Source: Peptococcaceae bacterium (lineage in GTDB: Bacteria > Bacillota > Desulfitobacteriia > Desulfitobacteriales > Syntrophobotulaceae). Taken from it: a stretch of DNA of 64,000 nucleotides. Below are positions 1-8,881 of the stretch, in pieces. The notes beneath the pieces were generated by a model. That model was not told the DNA's origin, did no database searches, and was given only the letters and a program-made list of their open reading frames with translations. How positions within the stretch are numbered: the first letter of the stretch is position 1; every line of letters begins with the position of its first letter. The position numbers and the translations under genes were made by a program. The stretch lies in contig DUML01000015.1 of the NCBI GenBank assembly GCA_012839895.1, forward strand, positions 21,065 to 85,064, given 5' to 3'.

Positions 1-368
1 GTCATATTGTTGCTGTCGCGGGATTTGCCAATAAAGAAGAAGACTATGATGAGAATGATATTTATCAGGTCACTGCTCTAATGAATGGGGTTTGGTATGC
101 CAAGGAGAGAAGAGAGCGGACTCAGGAATTGGTTGAAATAAACCGTTCTTTAAAGAGCAGCAAGAAAAGCTTCAACTTATCCTGGATTCTGCCGCTGAGG
201 GAATATATGGGATTAACCATTGAAAATGCCGAAAATATGATGTATGTGGAGAAGACCCTGGAGCGGAAAAAATTTAACGAGGCATTTATTAAAACTGGGA
301 TGCCTTTATCAAGCTGCTTGCCAAATAGAAAATTCTACAATTTTTTTTACCATGAAAAGGATTTTTAG
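1..368 (+). pseudogene. Remnant of a GAF/PAS sensor protein, frameshifted
   Basis: A reading frame enters from the left edge and runs open to 368. Its first part reads VAGFANKEEDYDENDIYQV followed by a helix with KERRERTQEL. This resembles the end of the GAF domain found in many signalling proteins, followed by a coiled-coil linker. After RSLK (about 153-155) the protein stops making family sense, but shifting one base forward gives EQQEKLQLILDSAAEGIYGI, a typical start of a PAS domain, which ends at TGA 221-223. I infer a one-base loss near 153-155 and further decay downstream. The original was probably a PAS/GAF diguanylate cyclase or kinase, but no output domain remains in the window. The upstream part is outside the window. 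Confidence 0.7.
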
Positions 369-399
369 TAATTAAGGCGAATATAAAAATTATAATAAA

Positions 400-420
400 A
401 ATAATTATTATGTAATTATT
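400..420. promoter_or_regulatory. AT-rich inverted repeat upstream of the hydrogenase operon
   Basis: Perfect 8-bp arms AATAATTA (400-407) and TAATTATT (413-420) lie about 26 bases before the small-subunit start, just ahead of the ribosome site GGGAGG. It could be an operator, or a weak hairpin in the leader. The surroundings are very AT-rich, so a chance palindrome is possible. Confidence 0.25.
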
Positions 421-446
421 ATTCATTTTGCAAGGGAGGGTTTGTA

Positions 447-1589
447 ATGCCGGAAAGTTACTATCAATGGGCAATGAAAAAAGGAATCACCCGCCGGGAA
501 TTTCTTAAATTTTGCACAGCTATGGCTGCAATGCTTGGTTTGGAAGCCAGCATGGTGCCTAAAATCGTGCATGCTTTAGAGACAAATCCCAGAGTGCCTG
601 TTATCTATCTTAATTTACAGGAGTGTACTTGCTGTAGTGAATCTTTATTACGCGCCGGCCATCCGCTGGCTGCGGATTTAATTCTGAATATGATTTCTTT
701 GGATTACATGGAAGTATTGCAGGCCGCTGCCGGCGAGCAAGCTGAAGAGGCCAAGCTTAAAACCATGAAAGAATTCCATAACAAGTATCTTTTGGTTGTG
801 GAAGGAAGCGTAAGCTTAGCTGAAGACGGAGTGTATTGCACCATTGGCGGTAGGACTACTGCCGATGTTTTGCAAGAAGCAGCTGAAGGTGCCTTGGCGG
901 TTATCGCCTATGGAACCTGTGCCACAGACGGTTGTGTTCAAGGCGCCTATCCTAATCCTACCAAAGCAGTTGGTATTCATGAGGTAGTTAAAAATAAACC
1001 GGTAATCAAGGTTCCGGGGTGCCCCCCAATTGCTGAGGTTATTACGGGAACCATTGTGCATTATTTAACTTTTGGCGTGCTCCCGGAATTAACACCTCAA
1101 GGAAGGCCTAAGGCCTTTTACCAGCATACTATTCATGACAATTGCAACCGCAGGGCTTTCTTTGACAAGGGACTGTTTGTGGAATCTTTTGATGACCCGG
1201 GAGCCCGAGAAGGCTGGTGTTTATTCAAGATTGGCTGTAAAGGCCCGTCTACTTATAATGCTTGTGCCATAACCGGCTGGAATGAAGGGACAAGCTATCC
1301 TATCAAGTCCGGGCATCCCTGCTTAGGATGTTCAGAAGATAAGTTCTTTGACAAGGGCTCTTTTTATTCCCCAATGGATAAAGTTTTACCGGAACCGAGC
1401 GTCGAGGACATAAATAGAATTAACAAAAATAAAGTGATTATCGGCGTTGCTGCCGGGGCTGCTGCCGGTGCCGTAGGCGGAGGAGTTGCCACTGCCGCTT
1501 TTCTAGCTAACAGGAAGGATAAAAAGCTATACATTGATCCGGAGGATTTCTATAAGATTAAAAACCAGGACCAAAATCAGTCTGAATGA
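447..1589 (+). CDS. hyaA: Membrane-bound [NiFe] hydrogenase, small (Fe-S) subunit
   Basis: Electron-transfer subunit of a group 1 uptake hydrogenase, 380 residues. A Tat signal is clear: TRREFLKF with Arg16-Arg17, followed by a hydrophobic stretch, so the folded heterodimer is exported. Fe-S ligands are all visible: ECTCC (Cys60, 62, 63), GTCATDGC, GCPP, HDNC, the GWCLFKIGCKGP region and HPCLGC. The extra Cys62 and the second Cys in GTCATDGC match the two supernumerary cysteines that give E. coli Hyd-1 its oxygen-tolerant [4Fe-3S] proximal cluster. A Gly/Ala-rich helix near residues 330-352 and a charged tail form the C-terminal membrane anchor. It starts at ATG after GGGAGG and precedes the large subunit by 61 bases. 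No cytochrome b gene is nearby. Confidence 0.96.
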   Translation: MPESYYQWAMKKGITRREFLKFCTAMAAMLGLEASMVPKIVHALETNPRVPVIYLNLQECTCCSESLLRAGHPLAADLILNMISLDYMEVLQAAAGEQAEEAKLKTMKEFHNKYLLVVEGSVSLAEDGVYCTIGGRTTADVLQEAAEGALAVIAYGTCATDGCVQGAYPNPTKAVGIHEVVKNKPVIKVPGCPPIAEVITGTIVHYLTFGVLPELTPQGRPKAFYQHTIHDNCNRRAFFDKGLFVESFDDPGAREGWCLFKIGCKGPSTYNACAITGWNEGTSYPIKSGHPCLGCSEDKFFDKGSFYSPMDKVLPEPSVEDINRINKNKVIIGVAAGAAAGAVGGGVATAAFLANRKDKKLYIDPEDFYKIKNQDQNQSE

Positions 1590-1650
1590 AGATAGAGTGT
1601 TAAGCTTGTCTATTCTAGACTACTATAATATATAGAAAGGAATAGAGAAT

Positions 1651-3366
1651 ATGGCTACGAAGAGAATTGTGATAGATCCGGTTACCCGTATCGAAGGTCA
1701 CCTACGGGTGGAAGCTGTGGTTGAAGGCAACAAAATAACTGATGCTATAAGCTCCGGAACAATTTTTCGGGGGTTAGAAATAATCCTTCAAAACCGTGAT
1801 CCAAGGGATGCTTGGGCTTTTGCGCAAAGAATCTGCGGTGTTTGTACCCATGTCCATGCTCTGGCCTCCATTCGAGCCGTTGAAGACGCTTTGCAGATTA
1901 CCATTCCCAAAAACGCCAATCTTATTCGCAATATCATGTCGGCAACTCAGGATATTCAGGACCATGCCGTTCATTTTTACCATTTACATGGCTTTGATTG
2001 GATAGATGTTGTCAGTGCCTTGAAGGCAGATCCTGCCCAGACCAGTGCCATTGCCATGTCTATTTCCAAATGGCCGTTATCCAGTACAAGCTACTTTACC
2101 GAAATCCAGAATAAAATTAAAAAATTGGTAGAGAGCGGTCAATTGGGCATCTTTGCTAATGCTTACTGGGGGCATCCGGCCTATAAACTTCCGCCGGAAG
2201 TCAATTTGCTTGGTGTTGCCCATTATCTTGAGGCTCTAAATTGGCAAAAGGAAATTGTGAAGATTCATGCTGTCTTTGGTGGGAAGAACCCGCATCCCAA
2301 CTATACCGTGGGCGGGGTACCATCCGCCATTAATCTCCATAGCCACGGCGTAATTAATATGGAGCGTTTGAACCTTGTTAAATCTAAAATCGATGAAGCC
2401 AAGACCTTTATTGAGCAAGTGCTTATCCCCGATATTTTAGCGATAGCCGGCTTTTATAAGAACGAGCTCTGGGGAGGCGGCATAAGAAATTATATGTCTT
2501 ATGGCGATTATCCTCAGACTTCTATTAATGAGCCCGATAGCTTCCTGGTTCCCCGTGGGGTTGTTCTTGATGGAGACCTTACGCGGGTATATGAAGTCGA
2601 TCTGAAGGATCCGGAACAGATTCAAGAATTTGTCGACCATTCCTGGTTCCGTTATGATAATCCGGATGCCGGGCTACATCCCTGGGATGGGAAAACCGAA
2701 CCCCAATATGATGGGCCTAAACCTCCTTACCAGTATCTGGACGAAAACAAGGGATACAGCTGGTCCAAGAGCCCTCGTTGGCAGGGCAAGCCTATGGAAG
2801 TCGGCCCCTTAGCCAGATTTGTTGTTGCCTATGCTAAGGGTGATGAGGAAATCAGGCATTTAGTGGACAGTGCTTTGCAAAAACTGGATCTTCCTCTCGA
2901 AGCTCTCTTCTCCACTCTCGGCAGAACATTGGCCAGGGCTTTAGAGACCCAGCACCGGGTCAATCTTTTAGAAAAATTCTACAAAGATTTAATTTCTAAT
3001 ATTAAAGCGGGAGATACAGCAACATTTAATAATGAAAAATGGAATCCTGAGACCTGGCCGGCAGAAGCCCAGGGAGTAGGTTTCTGTGAAGCTCCGCGAG
3101 GATCCTTAGGCCATTGGGTGAAAATTAAGGACGGTAAAATAGCCAATTACCAAGCGGTTGTTCCCACCACTTGGAATGCTTCCCCCAGGGACGCCAAGAA
3201 GCAGCTTGGAGCTTATGAAGCGTCGATAATCGATACTCCTCTTGCTAATCCTGAGCAGCCCTTGGAGGTTTTAAGAACCATTCATTCTTTTGATCCTTGC
3301 ATAGCTTGTGCTTGCCACTTGCTTGATCCTCAAGGGCATGAGTTAAACGTTGTTAAGGCCTATTAA
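1651..3366 (+). CDS. hyaB: [NiFe] hydrogenase, large (catalytic) subunit
   Basis: Catalytic subunit, 571 residues, that binds the Ni-Fe(CN)2CO centre. The N-terminal ligand motif is RICGVC (Cys62, Cys65) followed by THVHALAS. The C-terminal motif is DPCIACACH (Cys550, Cys553, His556). Maturation proteases of this family cut after the His, which would release a 15-residue tail here. An additional Cys555 lies between the second nickel ligand and His556; most relatives I know have a small or aliphatic residue there. Length and the HFYHLHGFDW region fit group 1 respiratory enzymes. The ribosome site is AGAAAGGAA. It is co-transcribed with the small subunit and the protease; no hyp accessory genes are in the window. 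Confidence 0.96.
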   Translation: MATKRIVIDPVTRIEGHLRVEAVVEGNKITDAISSGTIFRGLEIILQNRDPRDAWAFAQRICGVCTHVHALASIRAVEDALQITIPKNANLIRNIMSATQDIQDHAVHFYHLHGFDWIDVVSALKADPAQTSAIAMSISKWPLSSTSYFTEIQNKIKKLVESGQLGIFANAYWGHPAYKLPPEVNLLGVAHYLEALNWQKEIVKIHAVFGGKNPHPNYTVGGVPSAINLHSHGVINMERLNLVKSKIDEAKTFIEQVLIPDILAIAGFYKNELWGGGIRNYMSYGDYPQTSINEPDSFLVPRGVVLDGDLTRVYEVDLKDPEQIQEFVDHSWFRYDNPDAGLHPWDGKTEPQYDGPKPPYQYLDENKGYSWSKSPRWQGKPMEVGPLARFVVAYAKGDEEIRHLVDSALQKLDLPLEALFSTLGRTLARALETQHRVNLLEKFYKDLISNIKAGDTATFNNEKWNPETWPAEAQGVGFCEAPRGSLGHWVKIKDGKIANYQAVVPTTWNASPRDAKKQLGAYEASIIDTPLANPEQPLEVLRTIHSFDPCIACACHLLDPQGHELNVVKAY

Positions 3367-3396
3367 ACTAACTACTAAACTTAAAGGAGTGCTGTT

Positions 3397-3873
3397 TTGT
3401 CAAACGTTAAAGTCTTGGGAGTCGGCAACCTTATAAGACAGGACGAAGGCCTTGGTATTCATCTTTTGCAAGCTTTACAAAATAAATTGCCCCCTGTCAC
3501 GCCATCCGGGCTTGAACTCCTGGATGGCGGAACCGGGGGGCTTGTTCTCCTGGATTATGTGGAAAGCGCCGATAAATTACTGATCTTAGATGCAGTGGCG
3601 GCAGGAAGGAAACCGGGGGAAATCGTTATTTGGCAGGAGGAGGAAATTCCTTATTTTATTGCGTCCAAAATGACCGCTCATCAGGTTGGTTTGGCCGAAG
3701 TATTGCACTGGGCAAAATTCAGGGGAAAGTATCCTCAGGAAATTGTGGTGGTTGGAATCCAGCCCAAATGCCTGGATTGGGGTACCGAGCTGAGTGAAGA
3801 AGTGCGTAATTCTTTGCCTGCTGCCTTAGAAGAGGTTCTAAACATTTTAAAAAAATGGGGCGTAAAACTCTAA
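3397..3873 (+). CDS. hyaD: Hydrogenase maturation endopeptidase (HyaD/HybD family)
   Basis: Cytoplasmic protease that trims the C-terminal tail of the large subunit after nickel insertion. The protein has 158 residues. The three nickel-sensing residues of HybD (Glu16, Asp62, His93) have counterparts: Glu17 in GNLIRQDEG, Asp65 in LLILDAV and His95 in MTAHQVG. The start is TTG at 3397, about eight bases after AAAGGAG, and no better ATG is available. It lies 30 bases after the large subunit, which is the expected substrate, so the three genes form one operon. Confidence 0.93.
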   Translation: MSNVKVLGVGNLIRQDEGLGIHLLQALQNKLPPVTPSGLELLDGGTGGLVLLDYVESADKLLILDAVAAGRKPGEIVIWQEEEIPYFIASKMTAHQVGLAEVLHWAKFRGKYPQEIVVVGIQPKCLDWGTELSEEVRNSLPAALEEVLNILKKWGVKL

Positions 3874-4040
3874 TTCGAAAATACTCTATTTCTCGTTGAA
3901 TCTAATTCTTTAGAATCTATCTTGCAGAATCTAATTCTGTAAATTTAATTCTGTAGAATCCAATTCTCGAGAATACTCCTGCAGCGCTTTTCCTCTTTTT
4001 AATATATCAAATATTTTTAAATTTAAAATTAAGGAAGAGA
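3874..4040. repeat. Convergent intergenic region with three related 12-bp palindromes
   Basis: Between the converging hyaD and lpdA genes are ATTCTTTAGAAT (3905-3916), ATTCTGTAGAAT (3948-3959) and ATTCTCGAGAAT (3963-3974), embedded in degenerate copies of TCTAATTCTGTAGAAT. A second AT-rich repeat, ATTTAAAATTAA, occurs twice near 4021-4060. None is a convincing GC-rich terminator. The repeats may end transcription from both sides or bind a protein. Confidence 0.5.
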
Positions 4041-5462
4041 TTAAAATTTAAAATTAAGAATTGCTTCATGGAAAGTTTCGGCCAGAGTGGGATGAGCGTG
4101 GATCATATCTTGAATATCTGTAGCCTTAAGCCCCTGGTGCAAGCTTAAGGCAGCCTCATGGATCAAATCACTGGCATGAGGCCCTAATATGTGGACGCCG
4201 AGAATTTCTCCGGTCTCTTTATTGGCAAGAACTTTAATTAAGCCTTCACCTTCACCCAAGGTGAGGGCTTTTCCGTTGGCGCCGAACATGGCTTTACTGA
4301 CCTGGTAAGGAATGTTTTGGCTTTTAGCTTCTTCTTCAGTCAAGCCCACGGCAGCTATTTCCGGAAAAGTAAAAACGCAGGAAGGCACAACCGGAGTTGA
4401 TTTTTTCACACTTGGGTTTTGAGTGGTTTGGTTTGTCCCGGTCTTAGTTTCCCTGGAAGCGAATAATTTTTCGGCCACAATTCTCCCCTGGTGGGAAGCT
4501 ACATGGGCGAGCATTTGACCGCCGATAACATCGCCAATGGCATAAATACCGGGAACAGAAGTGGCGAAATCTTCGTCGACCTCAATTCCCTGCCGGTTAT
4601 AACGGACACCTGCTTCCGCAAGCCCTAGACCTTCGGTTTGGGGCACACGGCCGGTGGCAAGCAAGACAATATCAGCGTTAAACTCCAAGGCGGCTTCATT
4701 TTTGCCTTGGGCGAAAATAAGCAAACCGTCTGCCGACTGCCGGATTTCCTTTACTCTGACGCCTGTTTCAATTTTTAGTCCTTTCTTTTTCAGGAGAGGA
4801 TTAAAGCGCCTGACCAGTTCTTCATCCATCATGGGCAGGATGCGGGGCAATAATTCCAGGACGGTCACTTCACTGCCGAAGGACTGGAAGACAGCCGCTA
4901 ATTCCATGCCGATTACCCCGCCGCCGATAATAACCATTCTGCCGGGAACTGTCGTCAGATCTAAAACTTCCTTACTGGTGAGCACTCCCGGCAGGTCCGT
5001 GCCGGGGATCGGAAGGTCGGCGGTTCTTGAGCCTGTGGCCAATAAGATATACCGGGCTGTGATTTTTTCCGGGATATCGTCAGGACTTGAAGGAGTGATT
5101 TCCACAGTTGTAGGGTTCAGCAGGCGGGCTTTGCCTTTAAGAACCTGGATGCCATGAATTTTCATGAGCTGATTTAACCCGGAGTGCAGGCGCTCGACGA
5201 TTTCTTGTTTGCGCGCCTGCACTTTCTGCATATCCAGAGAAAACCCGAGGAGGTCCACTCCGAACTCCTGGGCTTTTTTTAACGTATTAATTATTTCGGC
5301 ATTTTTATAAAAAGCTTTGGTGGGAATACAACCCCAGTGGAGACAAGTTCCTCCCAGGGCATGCTGCTCAACCAGAATCACTTTAGCTCCCAACTGGGCA
5401 GCCCTAAGGGCAGCTGTGTAGCCGCCCGGGCCTCCGCCAATAATAATTAAATCATGTTCCAT
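4041..5462 (-). CDS. lpdA: Dihydrolipoyl dehydrogenase (glycine cleavage L-protein)
   Basis: FAD enzyme that reoxidises the dihydrolipoyl arm of GcvH with NAD+. The 473-residue chain has the FAD-binding IIGGGPGGYTAALRAAQLG, the redox disulfide GGTCLHWGC (Cys40, Cys45), the NAD-binding IIGGGVIGMELAAVFQ and the catalytic HAHPTLAETFHEA near the end. A short Thr/Ser-rich insertion (about residues 344-362) precedes the dimerisation domain. It is the last gene of the minus-strand gcv cluster, 128 bases after gcvPB. A perfect 42-bp palindrome lies in that gap and may reduce or modulate its expression. The ribosome site AAGGAACG precedes the ATG. Confidence 0.96.
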   Translation of the reverse strand: MEHDLIIIGGGPGGYTAALRAAQLGAKVILVEQHALGGTCLHWGCIPTKAFYKNAEIINTLKKAQEFGVDLLGFSLDMQKVQARKQEIVERLHSGLNQLMKIHGIQVLKGKARLLNPTTVEITPSSPDDIPEKITARYILLATGSRTADLPIPGTDLPGVLTSKEVLDLTTVPGRMVIIGGGVIGMELAAVFQSFGSEVTVLELLPRILPMMDEELVRRFNPLLKKKGLKIETGVRVKEIRQSADGLLIFAQGKNEAALEFNADIVLLATGRVPQTEGLGLAEAGVRYNRQGIEVDEDFATSVPGIYAIGDVIGGQMLAHVASHQGRIVAEKLFASRETKTGTNQTTQNPSVKKSTPVVPSCVFTFPEIAAVGLTEEEAKSQNIPYQVSKAMFGANGKALTLGEGEGLIKVLANKETGEILGVHILGPHASDLIHEAALSLHQGLKATDIQDMIHAHPTLAETFHEAILNFKF

Positions 5463-5500
5463 AGCATTCGTTCCTTATTGTTAATAAATTTTTATTTAAT

Positions 5501-5542
5501 AATTTTTGTAAAAAATATTTCGAAATATTTTTTACAAAAATT
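5501..5542. repeat. Perfect 42-bp AT-rich palindrome between gcvPB and lpdA
   Basis: Two 21-base arms meet at 5521/5522 with no spacer; the left arm begins AATTTTTGTAAAAAATA and the right arm is its exact reverse complement. Only three G/C bases occur per arm. On the transcribed (minus) strand it would fold into a long AU hairpin about 40 bases before the lpdA start. It is not a canonical GC-rich terminator. It could be a processing site, a weak terminator or a protein-binding palindrome. Confidence 0.9.
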
Positions 5543-5590
5543 CTTTGAATATATTATTTTGGATATTTTATAAAGAGTATTCTGTGTTTA

Positions 5591-7063
5591 CTATTTGTTG
5601 GTCTCCGGCTGCCAACGAAGTTTTGGGTGGCGAGCCGCGGCCGCTTCATCCAAGCGTTGCACCACAGTACTATAAGGCGCGGAACGGACTAATTCCGGAT
5701 CTGTTTGAATTTCTTCCACAATAGCCTTCAGAGCGGCAATAAATTCGTCCAAGGTTTCTTTGCTTTCGGTCTCGGTAGGCTCCAGCATCAAAGCTTCCTG
5801 GACAATCAGCGGGAAATAAATTGTCGGCGGATGATAACCATAATCTAAGAGCCTTTTGGCGATATCCAGGACCGCTACTCCTTGGCTGTGATAATTTTGG
5901 CCGGAGAAAACGCACTCATGCATGCAGATCCGGTCATAGGGAAGAAGGAAGAGCCCTTTTAACTTCTGCAGCAAATAATTGGCATTTAAGACTGCGTTTT
6001 CCGAGACTTCTTTGAGGCCTTTGGCTCCCAGGCTTAAGATATAGGCATAAGCCTTGACCATCACAGTAAAATTCCCGTAGAAAGAACGTACTTTGCCCAA
6101 AGAGAGGGGCAGGTCGCCATCAAGATAATATTTGCCGTCGCGGAATTCCACCAGGGGCTTGGGCAAGAAGGGAATTAAATCTTTTTTGACTCCCACCGGT
6201 CCTGAGCCGGGGCCGCCTCCACCGTGGGGAGTGCTGAAAGTCTTGTGCAGGTTGAGATGGACCACATCAAAGCCCATATCACCCGGGCGGGCAATTCCCA
6301 AAATGGCGTTGGCATTGGCGCCGTCATAATAAAGGAGTCCGCCGGCAGCATGAATGATCTCGGCAATTTCCGTAATATTCTCATCAAACAAGCCTAAGGT
6401 ATTGGGATTAGTAAGCATTAAGCCTGCCAGTTCGGGACTAACGGCAGCTTTTAGGGAGTCAAGGTCAACTCCCCCTTGGGCATTGCTTTTAACTTGTATA
6501 ACTTCAAAACCGGCCATGGCGGCAGAAGCCGGATTGGTGCCGTGGGCCGAATCGGGGACGATTATTTTGGTCCGCCGGCTTTCCCCCCGGGCGGTGTGGT
6601 AAGCTTTAATAGCCAATAAGCCGGCTAACTCCCCGTGGGCGCCTGCAGCAGGCTGGAGCGAAAAACGGTCCATGCCGGTTATCTCCGAGAGCATTCTATC
6701 CAGTTCATACATAATTTGCAGGCAGCCCTGGACAGTTTCTTCAGCCTGATAGGGATGCACATGCAGGAATCCGGATAAACGGGAGACCACTTCATTTACT
6801 TTGGGATTGTATTTCATGGTACAGCTGCCTAGAGGGTAAAAACCGGCATCCACGCCGTAATTGCGCTGGGATAAGCGGGTGAAGTGACGGACGGTATCCA
6901 ATTCGCTTACTTCCGGCAAAAGAGGGGGCTTTTCTCTTAAAAAATCAGCCGGCAAGAGTTCGCTTACTTCTTTTTCCGGTACATCACAAGGCGGGAGTGA
7001 ATAGCCTTTCCGTCCCGGTTGGCTAATTTCGAAGATTAATGGAGTTTGCTTATTTTGCGCCAT
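5591..7063 (-). CDS. gcvPB: Glycine dehydrogenase (decarboxylating) subunit 2
   Basis: C-terminal half of the split P-protein, which decarboxylates glycine on PLP and transfers the aminomethyl group to lipoyl-GcvH. The PLP lysine is in [20 protein letters not shown] (about Lys274). The sequence [12 protein letters not shown] near the start is also family-typical. I place the start at ATG 7063, one base after the gcvPA stop and with AGTAGGTGGG before it; an in-frame GTG at 7075 lies inside that ribosome site. The length is then 490 residues, usual for this subunit. It pairs with gcvPA immediately upstream. Confidence 0.96.
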   Translation of the reverse strand: MAQNKQTPLIFEISQPGRKGYSLPPCDVPEKEVSELLPADFLREKPPLLPEVSELDTVRHFTRLSQRNYGVDAGFYPLGSCTMKYNPKVNEVVSRLSGFLHVHPYQAEETVQGCLQIMYELDRMLSEITGMDRFSLQPAAGAHGELAGLLAIKAYHTARGESRRTKIIVPDSAHGTNPASAAMAGFEVIQVKSNAQGGVDLDSLKAAVSPELAGLMLTNPNTLGLFDENITEIAEIIHAAGGLLYYDGANANAILGIARPGDMGFDVVHLNLHKTFSTPHGGGGPGSGPVGVKKDLIPFLPKPLVEFRDGKYYLDGDLPLSLGKVRSFYGNFTVMVKAYAYILSLGAKGLKEVSENAVLNANYLLQKLKGLFLLPYDRICMHECVFSGQNYHSQGVAVLDIAKRLLDYGYHPPTIYFPLIVQEALMLEPTETESKETLDEFIAALKAIVEEIQTDPELVRSAPYSTVVQRLDEAAAARHPKLRWQPETNK

Positions 7064-7064
7064 C

Positions 7065-8405
7065 TTATTTCCCACCTACTTTCTCTACCAGGAGATCAAT
7101 TTCTTCTTTGGTTCTTTTCTCGGTCACTGCTAGTAGCCAAGTATTCTTAAGTTCAGGGTATACTTTTTGTAAAGGATATCCGCCTATGATCTTGCTTTCT
7201 AACAGATTGGCATTAAGATCTTCCGGTGATACTGGAGTTTTAACGGCAAATTCCTTAAAGAAAGGTGCGGTATAAAGGGGGTCAAACCCTGGTAATTTAG
7301 TGATTTGTTCCATAGCGTAGTGGGCTTTTTGCAGGCAGAGGTAGGCTACTTCTTTAAGCCCTTCTTTGCCCAGCAAAGTTAAATAGATTGTCGCTGTCAG
7401 GGCATTTAAAGCATGATTGGAACAAATATTGGAAGTCGCTTTTTCCCGGCGGATATGTTGTTCCCGGGCTTGGATAGTTAAGGTGAAGGAGCGCCGGCCT
7501 TTTTTATCGGTAGTTTGGCCTACAATTCTTCCAGGCATCTTACGCAATAATTTTTCGGTAGCGCAGAAAAAGCCTAAGTGCGGCCCGCCAAAACTTAAGG
7601 GATTGCCCAAGGACTGGCCCTCACCGACTACAATGTCGGCACCGCATTCCCCGGGAGATTTAAGAAGGGCTAAAGCAATAGGGTCAGCGCTGACAACAAA
7701 GAGAGCCTTGTTGTTATGAGCAATTTCCGCTAATGTGGGCAGAGACTCGATTGCTCCCAAGAAGTTGGGGTATTGCACCAAGAGGGCGGCAGTTGCCGAA
7801 GAAATAGCCGATTTTAGTTCTTCCAAATCCAGGGTGCCATTGATAAAGCCAATTTCCTTGACTTTAATTCCTCTGGCCCGGGCATAGGTTTTAAGAACCT
7901 CCCGGCTTTCCGGATGGACTGAGCTGGCTACCAGCACTTCATCGCGTTTTACAGCCTGGCAAGCCATGAGCATGGCTTCAGCCAGGGCGCTGGCCCCGTC
8001 GTACATGGAAGCGTTAGAGATCTCCATGCCGGTCAGCTCACACATCATGGTTTGGAATTCAAAAATAGCCTGCAGGGTTCCTTGGCTAAATTCAGGCTGG
8101 TAAGGGGTGTAAGCCGTATAGAATTCCTGCCGGGAAATTAGGGTATCAATAACACTGGGGATAAAATGGTCGTATACTCCGGCCCCCAAGAAGCAAATAT
8201 TGTCTTCCAGGTTGTTGTTCCGGCCGGCCAGGGCTTTCAAATGTTTGAGGAGGTCCATTTCCGAAAGAGCTTCAGGGAGGTTAAGATTTTGCTTCAAGCG
8301 GACTTCCTTTGGGATATCCCTAAAAAGCTCTTCCAGAGAGTTTAACCCAATTTCCTTTAACATCTCTTCCTGTTGCAGGGCGGTATTGGAAATGTATCTG
8401 GACAA
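7065..8405 (-). CDS. gcvPA: Glycine dehydrogenase (decarboxylating) subunit 1
   Basis: N-terminal half of the split glycine decarboxylase, 446 residues, forming a heterotetramer with GcvPB. Typical sequences are [41 protein letters not shown] and GGPHLGFFC. It starts with TTG at 8405, seven bases after CAGGAGG, which overlaps the end of gcvH; only two bases separate the gcvH stop from this start. The tight spacing with gcvH and gcvPB indicates translational coupling. Confidence 0.95.
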   Translation of the reverse strand: MSRYISNTALQQEEMLKEIGLNSLEELFRDIPKEVRLKQNLNLPEALSEMDLLKHLKALAGRNNNLEDNICFLGAGVYDHFIPSVIDTLISRQEFYTAYTPYQPEFSQGTLQAIFEFQTMMCELTGMEISNASMYDGASALAEAMLMACQAVKRDEVLVASSVHPESREVLKTYARARGIKVKEIGFINGTLDLEELKSAISSATAALLVQYPNFLGAIESLPTLAEIAHNNKALFVVSADPIALALLKSPGECGADIVVGEGQSLGNPLSFGGPHLGFFCATEKLLRKMPGRIVGQTTDKKGRRSFTLTIQAREQHIRREKATSNICSNHALNALTATIYLTLLGKEGLKEVAYLCLQKAHYAMEQITKLPGFDPLYTAPFFKEFAVKTPVSPEDLNANLLESKIIGGYPLQKVYPELKNTWLLAVTEKRTKEEIDLLVEKVGGK

Positions 8406-8407
8406 AC

Positions 8408-8791
8408 CTATTCCTCCTGTTCGCAGACTTTTTCATATTCTGCCGGATCAAGCAAATCTTCAATTTCAGCTGGATTACTGATTTCCAGGGTAACAATCCA
8501 GTTTTCATAAGGGTCTTGGTTGACCAGCTCAGGATTGTCGAGTAAAGCCTCATTAACTTCGCTGACGGTACCGGATAAAGGGGCATAGACATCGGCAGCG
8601 GCTTTCACGGATTCAACTACAGCCAAAGGAGCGCCCTTAGTTACTTCATCGTTTACTTCAGGCAATTCAACAAACACGATTTCTCCCAGGTGCTCTTGGG
8701 CATAATCGGTAATCCCGATAAAAACTGTATTGCCTTCAATCCGTACCCATTCATGGGAAGAAGTATACTTCAGGTTTTTAGGGATGTTCAT
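8408..8791 (-). CDS. gcvH: Glycine cleavage system H protein
   Basis: Lipoyl carrier protein that shuttles the aminomethyl group between P-, T- and L-proteins. With the ATG at 8791 it has 127 residues, which is the usual size. The lipoylated lysine is Lys63 in VVESVKAAADVYAPLSG. I prefer ATG 8791 over the in-frame TTG at 8800, because GGAGG lies nine bases before the ATG and almost touches the TTG. It is separated from gcvT by about 460 bases that hold a tandem-repeat array, but is coupled tightly to gcvPA. Confidence 0.95.
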   Translation of the reverse strand: MNIPKNLKYTSSHEWVRIEGNTVFIGITDYAQEHLGEIVFVELPEVNDEVTKGAPLAVVESVKAAADVYAPLSGTVSEVNEALLDNPELVNQDPYENWIVTLEISNPAEIEDLLDPAEYEKVCEQEE

Positions 8792-8881
8792 TAATTTCAA
8801 CCTCCGTTTTTCTCATTTATATAAAATAATTAATTAAGCTGAACAAAATCTTAATGGTTGAACAATGTCTTTATATTATTA

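Noticed and set aside
3901..3974. GAAnnTTC-like units resembling eukaryotic heat-shock elements
   Set aside because: The genome is bacterial; the resemblance follows from the AGAAT/ATTCT arms of simple palindromes.
4654..5157. Long plus-strand frames opposite lpdA and the gcv genes
   Set aside because: They mirror well-supported minus-strand genes and show no family resemblance or ribosome sites.
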